Assembly (NCBI RefSeq): GCF_025527015.1
Contig: NZ_JAODIM010000037.1
Coordinates: forward strand, 124,001 to 188,000
Source of the DNA: Winslowiella arboricola
Lineage (GTDB): Bacteria; Pseudomonadota; Gammaproteobacteria; Enterobacterales; Enterobacteriaceae
Reading direction: 5' to 3'
Length of the DNA stretch: 64,000 bases
The notes under the pieces are model-generated. The model was not told the origin of the DNA and did no database searches. It saw only the letters and a list, made by a program, of their open reading frames with translations. The translations under genes and the position numbers were made by a program. Shown here piece after piece: positions 58,058 to 64,000 of this stretch (positions are counted from its first letter, which is position 1; each line of letters begins with the position of its first letter).

Positions 58058-59827
58058 TTATGCCTGAACCAATGGACCAGGATTTTTCAGATACTGATCT
58101 TTAATCGCCTGCGCCGCCATTAAGGTGATCGCCCCGATAGTATCGGTCGGGTTAGCCTGGAAGTTTTGCGGGAACGCATTACCGCCCGGCACAAACACGT
58201 TATGCACGTCCCAGCTCTGCAGATAACGGTTCAGTGCGGAAGTATCCGGCGACTCCCCCATAACCGCACCGCCCACATTATGGGTAGAGACGTATTTGGT
58301 CAGATCGAAATGCGCATCCATACCGAGGAAGCTTTCGCTGTAACTGTCAGGGTTCAGCTCTTTGGTGATATCGCCGACGATGCCACGCAGATGCTGTTGC
58401 AGTTTCAGTTCATTCGCTTTCCAGTCGAAGGTCATACGCAGCAGCGGATAACCGTACTCATCCTTATAATTAGGATCGAGATCGAGGTAGATATCGCGGT
58501 AAGACATACAGGTGGTGGTAATGCTGATCTTCATTGAATGGCCGTACCACTCTTCAAGACCCTCTTTCCAGCCGCCGCCCCAGCCCGGGGTGCCTTTCGG
58601 TAATGCGGTGCTGATTGGCGTACCGGTAGCCTGTGAGCTGTGGATTTTCGCACCGCCAATAAAGCCCAGTGACGGACCATCAAAGTTGCCTGGCGAGATA
58701 TCATTAAACATCTGGCCAGTCGCGCCTGCGGTGGCGAACGGATTGAAGTTCTTATCTTTAAAGAACAGCGTCGAACCGCCGTTACTCAGGAAGGCGTAGT
58801 TACGTCCCACCACCCCTTCATTGGTGATCGGGTTATACGGCTTACCGATACCGGACAGCAGCATCAGACGCACGTTGGCAAACTGGAAGCTGCTCAGCAC
58901 CACGATCTTCGCTGGCTGGAAGCACTCATTGCCCTGTTCATCGATATACACCACCCCTTTGGCGGTTTTCTTATCGTCGTGCAGCACCACTTTCATCACG
59001 TTGGCGTTAACTTCATAGGAGAAGTTATCCATACGCTTCAGCGCATCCATCACCGCGGTTTGCGGCGAAGCCTTTGAGTAGTTCAGGCAGGGATATTTAC
59101 TGCAGTAACCGCAATAGTTACATGGCGCAATCTGGTTACCATACGGATTAGTCCAGGCGCGCGACACACAGGCGGATGGGTTCGGGAACGGATGGTAGCC
59201 GAGCTTCTTCGCTGCTTTGACAAACATGGTGTTATTCAGTGTGTCATCCAGCGCCGGCAGCGGCATTGGATTGGCGCGAGGCCCTTCAAACGGGTCGCCG
59301 CCTTCAAGAATCTGACCGCGCAGGTTGCCAGTGTTACCGGACTGACCGCAGATCATCTCAAACTTTTCGTAATAAGGTTCGATCTCTTCCCAGGTAAACG
59401 GGAAATCGCCGATTTCCATCTCTTCCTGCAGAATGCCCGGCTTATAAGCCTGCTCAGCATACGTTTTCAGTTTCAGATCGATAGGTGTTGGACGGATCAA
59501 TACTGCCGTCCAGTGCAGACCGGATCCGCCGACCCCATTACCTGGACAGAAAGCGCCCCATTTGCGCGTCGGTAACGCGGTCTGACTCATATTATGACGC
59601 ACGGTTACCGCGGCTTCCGCCGGTGTCGCCATCACTTTATTACGCACGGCATAAGCATATTCATCCGCCGGTTTCGGGTACGCAAACGCGTCGTAACCAC
59701 GATCCGGTCCACGCTCCAGCGCACGAACTTTTAATCCCGCCATTGCCAGCTCGATACTCATCAGCGAGCCAGCCCAACCCAGGCCGACTACGACGACGTC
59801 GACTTCTTCTTTATTCACCTGTGCCAT
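58058..59827 (-). CDS. Gluconate 2-dehydrogenase, FAD (GMC-like) subunit
   Basis: The catalytic subunit, 589 residues from ATG 59827 with AGGG upstream; the frame reaches a TTG at 59842 that is not needed. The dinucleotide fold is VDVVVVGLGWAGSLMSIELA. A Cys-rich segment, CNYCGYCSKYPC, probably binds a 3Fe-4S cluster as in related dehydrogenases. The C-terminal GMC part has the active-site region HNVGGAVMG and GNAFPQNFQANPTDTIGA. It is exported with the gamma subunit and oxidises gluconate to 2-ketogluconate on the periplasmic face. Confidence 0.92.
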   Translation of the reverse strand: MAQVNKEEVDVVVVGLGWAGSLMSIELAMAGLKVRALERGPDRGYDAFAYPKPADEYAYAVRNKVMATPAEAAVTVRHNMSQTALPTRKWGAFCPGNGVGGSGLHWTAVLIRPTPIDLKLKTYAEQAYKPGILQEEMEIGDFPFTWEEIEPYYEKFEMICGQSGNTGNLRGQILEGGDPFEGPRANPMPLPALDDTLNNTMFVKAAKKLGYHPFPNPSACVSRAWTNPYGNQIAPCNYCGYCSKYPCLNYSKASPQTAVMDALKRMDNFSYEVNANVMKVVLHDDKKTAKGVVYIDEQGNECFQPAKIVVLSSFQFANVRLMLLSGIGKPYNPITNEGVVGRNYAFLSNGGSTLFFKDKNFNPFATAGATGQMFNDISPGNFDGPSLGFIGGAKIHSSQATGTPISTALPKGTPGWGGGWKEGLEEWYGHSMKISITTTCMSYRDIYLDLDPNYKDEYGYPLLRMTFDWKANELKLQQHLRGIVGDITKELNPDSYSESFLGMDAHFDLTKYVSTHNVGGAVMGESPDTSALNRYLQSWDVHNVFVPGGNAFPQNFQANPTDTIGAITLMAAQAIKDQYLKNPGPLVQA

Positions 59828-59872
59828 TTTAAACCCTGTCAATTTTCAAAAACGAAATAGTGCTCAAACCGT

Positions 59873-60598
59873 TCAGGCGCGTTCGCCTTTGACACTGACC
59901 GGCCCTAATGGATATGGAATGTTGTGCTGCTTTACCCATTCCAGATAGCTGGCACGTGCGCCCGGGAAGCCAATGGCAATCCATGCTTTCATGCCTTTAT
60001 TGCCGCCGTACATTGGGTCGGAGAGATAACCATGTTTGGTTTCGGACAGCAGTTCACTGAAGAACTGAGAGGCCTTCAGATCGTCAGTTCCCATGCTGGC
60101 GAAATCGACGCCGTTTTTCTGTAACTGCGTCAGCACTGTATCTTTGTCCTGTGCGGACAACTGACTGAAAGGTTTCTGGTATTTCTGCTGGCACCAGCGA
60201 TCAGTGAGATCGATTCCAGTTTTGAAAATCTGTTGTGGACGATATGGGATCTGATACCCCATAGTCGCATCTGCATGTGGCTCGAACGGCCCCTGCATAT
60301 AGATTTCATCGCCCATTTCGGTATGCAACTGCTGATCGATAAAGATCGGCACATTGGTTTCCAGCGCACCTGGCGCGTTGCCTTTACCGCCTGCGGGGAT
60401 CAAGCGATCACAGGCGGCCATCACAAACTGCCACTGTTCAGGGCTAAAAAAGATGGGTTTATAGTCGAGCAGTTCTGGTGCGGCCATTTCTGCAGCCTGG
60501 GCGGCAGTCAGACCTTTAAAGATCATGTCGCTGACCGGCAAAGCCATCAGCGACCCGATTAAAAACTTACGACGGGTAGTTTCTTTTTGAAGGAGCAT
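59873..60598 (-). CDS. Gluconate 2-dehydrogenase, gamma subunit
   Basis: The first gene of the operon, 241 residues. The N-terminus has a twin-arginine signal: ETTRRKFLIGSLMALPVS, with Arg9-Arg10. The body is the small DUF1852-like/gluconate_2-dh3 chaperone-type subunit (EQWQFVMAACDRLIPAGG, DRWCQQKYQKPFSQL). It is thought to carry the FAD subunit, which has no signal of its own, through Tat. A divergent gap with two Fur boxes lies upstream. Confidence 0.9.
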   Translation of the reverse strand: MLLQKETTRRKFLIGSLMALPVSDMIFKGLTAAQAAEMAAPELLDYKPIFFSPEQWQFVMAACDRLIPAGGKGNAPGALETNVPIFIDQQLHTEMGDEIYMQGPFEPHADATMGYQIPYRPQQIFKTGIDLTDRWCQQKYQKPFSQLSAQDKDTVLTQLQKNGVDFASMGTDDLKASQFFSELLSETKHGYLSDPMYGGNKGMKAWIAIGFPGARASYLEWVKQHNIPYPLGPVSVKGERA

Positions 60599-60901
60599 AG
60601 CATTACGACTCTCACATGCTTAAAGGTAACAAGGAAGTTAATAATTAGTTATCGGCCTGGATTCTGATAATCATATAGACACACATATTTCAAAGTGTAA
60701 AAAAGATAGTTATTATGTGTTTAGTTTAATTTCGTTCAATAACTGATAATTTTCTTCGTGGCAATAACCTGTTGTAAGCAATAAGAAAGCCCTCAAAACA
60801 GTAATGTTATGCTAAATAAGGCGCGATTTACCTTAGCGTCCACCAGATATAATTCCCTTAAGTGACTGTCATTAAAATGAACTTATAAAAACAATTATAT
60901 T

Positions 60902-60965
60902 TGATAATGATTATTATTTAATTTTATTGCGCAAATACCACACAAAAATATGATAATGATTATTG
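60902..60965. promoter_or_regulatory. Two near-consensus Fur boxes between gluconate dehydrogenase and cupin genes
   Basis: TGATAATGATTATTA (60902-60916) and TGATAATGATTATTG (60951-60965) each match the 7-1-7 Fur consensus in all but one or two positions and are 49 bp apart. The first lies between a candidate minus-strand TATAAT (about 60893-60898) and its -35 region, toward the dehydrogenase; the second is upstream of the cupin gene. The 513-nt gap (60599-61111) is AT-rich with no gene I can support. Confidence 0.65.
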
Positions 60966-61111
60966 TTCAATATAAATCCGTTATATTTTCTGTGATGGGT
61001 TATGAATTTGGCTCATAAGGTCTGTCTGTTATCGTCGATAGTCACGGCGGCAATATCCACTATGATTACCCCTCAGGATTTATCTCTGCTGCTTACCAAC
61101 GAGGAACGAAT

Positions 61112-61510
61112 ATGATTGATATTACCAAAAGTGGCGCCAAACCGGCCGTCGACGGCCCGGAAAGCTGGTTTACCGGCGCGGTGAAAATTAACGCACCTTT
61201 TCAGGCGACCGAGCCAGCACGTGTCGGCGGCGCGACCGTCTCATTCCAGCCCGGCGCGCGTACCGCGTGGCATACCCATCCGCTTGGGCAAACGCTGATT
61301 GTACTGGAAGGTGAAGGTCTGGTGCAGGAGTGGGGCAAAGCGGCACAGGTGATCACTACAGGCGATATCGTCTGGATCCGTCCGGGCGTAAAACACTGGC
61401 ACGGTGCCGCTGCCAGCAGTGCGATGACCCACCTTGCCATTGCTGAATCGCTGGATGGCAAAGCGGTCGACTGGCTGGAACATGTCAGCGACGAGCAGTA
61501 TCAGCAGTAA
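61112..61510 (+). CDS. Cupin-domain protein
   Basis: A 132-residue, single-cupin protein. Metal-binding motif 1 is GARTAWHTHPLGQTLIVLEGEG and motif 2 is GDIVWIRPGVKHWHGA, giving the usual His/His/Gln/His set. The closest relatives I recall are annotated as carboxymuconolactone-type cupins or manganese (R)-mandelonitrile lyases; activity is not inferable from this. ATG 61112 follows GAGGAACGAAT. A Fur box lies about 150 bp upstream. Confidence 0.82.
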   Translation: MIDITKSGAKPAVDGPESWFTGAVKINAPFQATEPARVGGATVSFQPGARTAWHTHPLGQTLIVLEGEGLVQEWGKAAQVITTGDIVWIRPGVKHWHGAAASSAMTHLAIAESLDGKAVDWLEHVSDEQYQQ

Positions 61511-61759
61511 ATAATAGCGTGTGAAATCCGGAGTCGGGGTCGGGGCAATAAACGTTAATAATCTGCAATTGCGACTGGATGCCGCGATTGCAGGATTAAT
61601 ACCAACGCTTGTTAATAAGCCTGTTCACTTTCCACCATGCCTGTCGATTGTAGTGGCATACTGAATTTGGCCAGTGAAATATAGCCTGTCAAGCTGAGGT
61701 TTAAAGGTGACGCAATTGATCATATTTCGGCCTTCAGGCTTATATGATAGAGTTCACCC

Positions 61760-62674
61760 ATGTCAACCCGGATGACAGGAGCCACGGAATGGGTACCCCC
61801 CCCCACGCCGCATGATGCGGTATTTAAACAGTTTCTCTCTCACCCCGACACCGCCAGGGATTTCCTGCAAATTCACCTGCCGCCGGCACTATTGCAGGAC
61901 TGCAATCTGGATACCCTTCACCTGGAACCATGTAGCTTTGTGGAGAAGAATCTGCGGGCGTTCTATGCCGATGTGCTGTATTCGGTGCAGACTGATAGCG
62001 GGGAAGGGTATATCTACTGCCTGATTGAGCACCAGAGTTCACCCGATAAAAATATGCCCTTCAGGTTAATGCGTTACGCTTTTGGTGCTATGCAGCGCCA
62101 CCTTGATTACGGTCATGAACGCCTGCCGCTGGTGATTCCGATTCTGTTTTACCATGGCAATATCAGCCCCTATCCTTATCCGATGAACTGGCTGCAGACC
62201 TTTGATGACCCGGAACGGGCAGGCCAGCTCTACAGCGGTGACTTTCCGCTGGTGGACATTACCACAATCCCCGACGAAGAAATTATGCAGCACCGTGGAG
62301 TGGCGCTGCTGGAGTATCTGCATAAGCACAGCCGCCAGCGCGATCTGTTGCTGATGCTGGAGCCGCTGGCAACGCTGATTAAAGGCGATTACACTACAAG
62401 GGATCAGTTAATTGCGGCGATGAACTATATGCTGCAGGTGGGTGAAACAGCTGATCCAAAATCATTTATGCGGGCGCTGGCAGAGCGCACGGGTCAATAT
62501 GAGGAACTGATGATGACAGCTGCAGAAAAGCTTAGACAGGAAGGGCGTCAGGAAGAGCGTCTGCAAACAAAATTGGAAATTGCCCGCAAGATGCTCTCTG
62601 AGGGTCTGGATACAGGGAAAATCATGAAAATGACAGGGCTGACGGAAGAAGAGCTGAACCGGATACGCCACTAA
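61760..62674 (+). CDS. Rpn-family recombination-promoting nuclease (PD-(D/E)XK)
   Basis: A 304-residue protein of the RpnA/YhgA family. The conserved core begins TPHDAVFKQFLSHPDTARDFLQIHLP; active-site residues are Asp in FYADVLYSV and Glu/Gln in CLIEHQSSPDKNMPFR. The C-terminus is a charged helix ending GLTEEELNRIRH. The in-frame ATGs (61760 and 61772) lack ribosome sites. A strong site, CAGGAG, instead serves ATG 61789, which is out of frame because of a C9 tract at 61796-61804. With C8 it would be in frame. No IS ends were seen. Confidence 0.85.
   Translation: MSTRMTGATEWVPPPTPHDAVFKQFLSHPDTARDFLQIHLPPALLQDCNLDTLHLEPCSFVEKNLRAFYADVLYSVQTDSGEGYIYCLIEHQSSPDKNMPFRLMRYAFGAMQRHLDYGHERLPLVIPILFYHGNISPYPYPMNWLQTFDDPERAGQLYSGDFPLVDITTIPDEEIMQHRGVALLEYLHKHSRQRDLLLMLEPLATLIKGDYTTRDQLIAAMNYMLQVGETADPKSFMRALAERTGQYEELMMTAAEKLRQEGRQEERLQTKLEIARKMLSEGLDTGKIMKMTGLTEEELNRIRH
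61796..61804 (+). repeat. C9 homopolymer tract in the Rpn-family gene
   Basis: Nine cytosines encode Pro-Pro-Pro in the reading frame that leads to the Rpn body. The tract is between the best ribosome-site/ATG pair (61776-61791) and the conserved core, so a change of one base would switch which start codon is productive. Confidence 0.85.
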
Positions 62675-62777
62675 CCTGTAACAGACCAGACTGCCATCCG
62701 CAGCGATATGTGCCTCTATTCTGAACCACATCAAAGTGGGGGGCAGATTGGGGGCTTTTTTAGTGGGCTCGCTAAAA

Positions 62778-62930
62778 TTAATCAGATAAAATCAGACGAT
62801 TACATGGTGAGGCTTGTCCCGCCCCGCCCATAAACCGATTCATTGTCGTCTCTGACTCTGTCACTGTTTTATCAGAGAGAACTGCGGCAAGCTGAACCGG
62901 AGACATCACGATTTTTATTCCATCATTCAT
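62778..62930 (-). pseudogene. Truncated ORF resembling the N-terminus of a toxin-like protein
   Basis: ATG 62930, eight bases after TGAGG, opens 50 codons starting MNDGIKIVMSPVQLAAVLSD and then loses similarity after NRFMGG. I recall longer enterobacterial proteins that open in the same way and carry an RNase-A-like CdiA-CT-type domain at the other end. Only the N-terminus is present here. The remainder of the 62675-63066 gap shows nothing else. Confidence 0.4.
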
Positions 62931-63066
62931 AATGAAACCTCATATGAGTAAAATCTAAGCGGTTAGATTGTATCCACTTTTACGGCTTTTATCTCCACCA
63001 ACAGTAAGAAAAAAAGATTTCAGAAAAATTGTCCCCTTGTTCAACTTTAATTTTTATTGTTTTGTA

Positions 63067-63999
<933 letters not shown>

Positions 64000-64000
64000 A

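Noticed and set aside
60966-61111. RyhB-like sRNA downstream of the Fur boxes
   Set aside because: No GC-rich terminator and no recognisable RyhB core is present between the boxes and the cupin gene.
61760-62674. Transposase of an insertion sequence
   Set aside because: The protein belongs to the Rpn/YhgA nuclease family often labelled transposase, but no terminal inverted repeats or target duplication are visible around it.

Overview
The window is chromosomal DNA from a gamma-proteobacterium of the order Enterobacterales. From 1 to about 29 kb the gene order and protein sequences follow the E. coli nagD-asnB-metT/glnX-ubiF-miaB-ybeZYX-lnt-gltIJKL-leuS-lptE-holA-nadD-rsfS-rlmH-mrdAB-rlpA-dacA-ybeD-lipBA-tatE block almost gene for gene. 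The accessory genes (a membrane FAD gluconate 2-dehydrogenase, the ygb/otn tetronate cluster next to pagP, many GC-rich REP palindromes) fit the Erwiniaceae (Pantoea, Erwinia, Mixta) best. This genus-level placement is inference.

Layout. 1-3.5 kb: end of nagD, asnB, and an eight-gene Met/Leu/Gln tRNA operon with a textbook stringent promoter. 3.6-10.6 kb: ubiF, divergent miaB, then the ybeZ-ybeY-corC-lnt ribosome/envelope operon. 10.7-14.3 kb: gltIJKL glutamate/aspartate importer with a probable NtrC/sigma-54 promoter and an SroC-like sRNA between gltI and gltJ. 14.4-29.3 kb: ybeL, leuS-lptE-holA-nadD, rsfS-rlmH, mrdAB-rlpA-dacA, ybeD-lipB, lipA, tatE. 29.4-35.7 kb: an accessory five-gene operon (amino-acid-type ABC importer, YbeM amidase, cytosolic binding-protein-fold/decarboxylase-like protein) divergent from a MocR regulator. 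35.8-37.8 kb: small genes (a 32-aa membrane peptide, cspE, pagP, a zinc-ribbon protein, a 27-aa YohP homologue).

38-44 kb: the ygbNMLKJ operon (tetronate transporter, isomerase, aldolase, kinase, dehydrogenase), which should turn threonate- or erythronate-type acids into dihydroxyacetone phosphate, with its DeoR-type regulator YgbI. 44-49.4 kb: an orphan 81-aa protein, a YbiC-type dehydrogenase, gntT with two GntR operators, an iron-type alcohol dehydrogenase, a small Cys-rich protein and an AriR/YmgB-type protein. 49.5-56.7 kb: an aryl-beta-glucoside/cellobiose PTS operon (IIB, IIC, IIA, two GH1 6-phospho-beta-glucosidases) controlled by a divergent AscG-type LacI repressor with an excellent operator, then a YbiV-type HAD phosphatase. 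56.8-60.6 kb: three-subunit membrane gluconate 2-dehydrogenase. 61-64 kb: a cupin, an Rpn-family nuclease with a C9 tract between its best start signal and its body, a truncated ORF resembling the N-terminus of a toxin, and the start of an aldo/keto reductase.

The accessory half is mainly acid-sugar and beta-glucoside scavenging, consistent with a plant-associated life. Gluconate can be taken up by GntT or oxidised in the periplasm by the dehydrogenase, whose gamma subunit carries a Tat signal. REP-like palindromes occur at ten or so intergenic sites. One lies inside a larger palindromic MITE-like element between rlmH and mrdA. No prophage, complete insertion sequence, rRNA or CRISPR array was seen. 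The strongest candidates for new biology are the C9 tract in the Rpn gene, the ABC/YbeM/MocR operon, the paired Fur boxes beside the gluconate dehydrogenase, and the several micro-genes.
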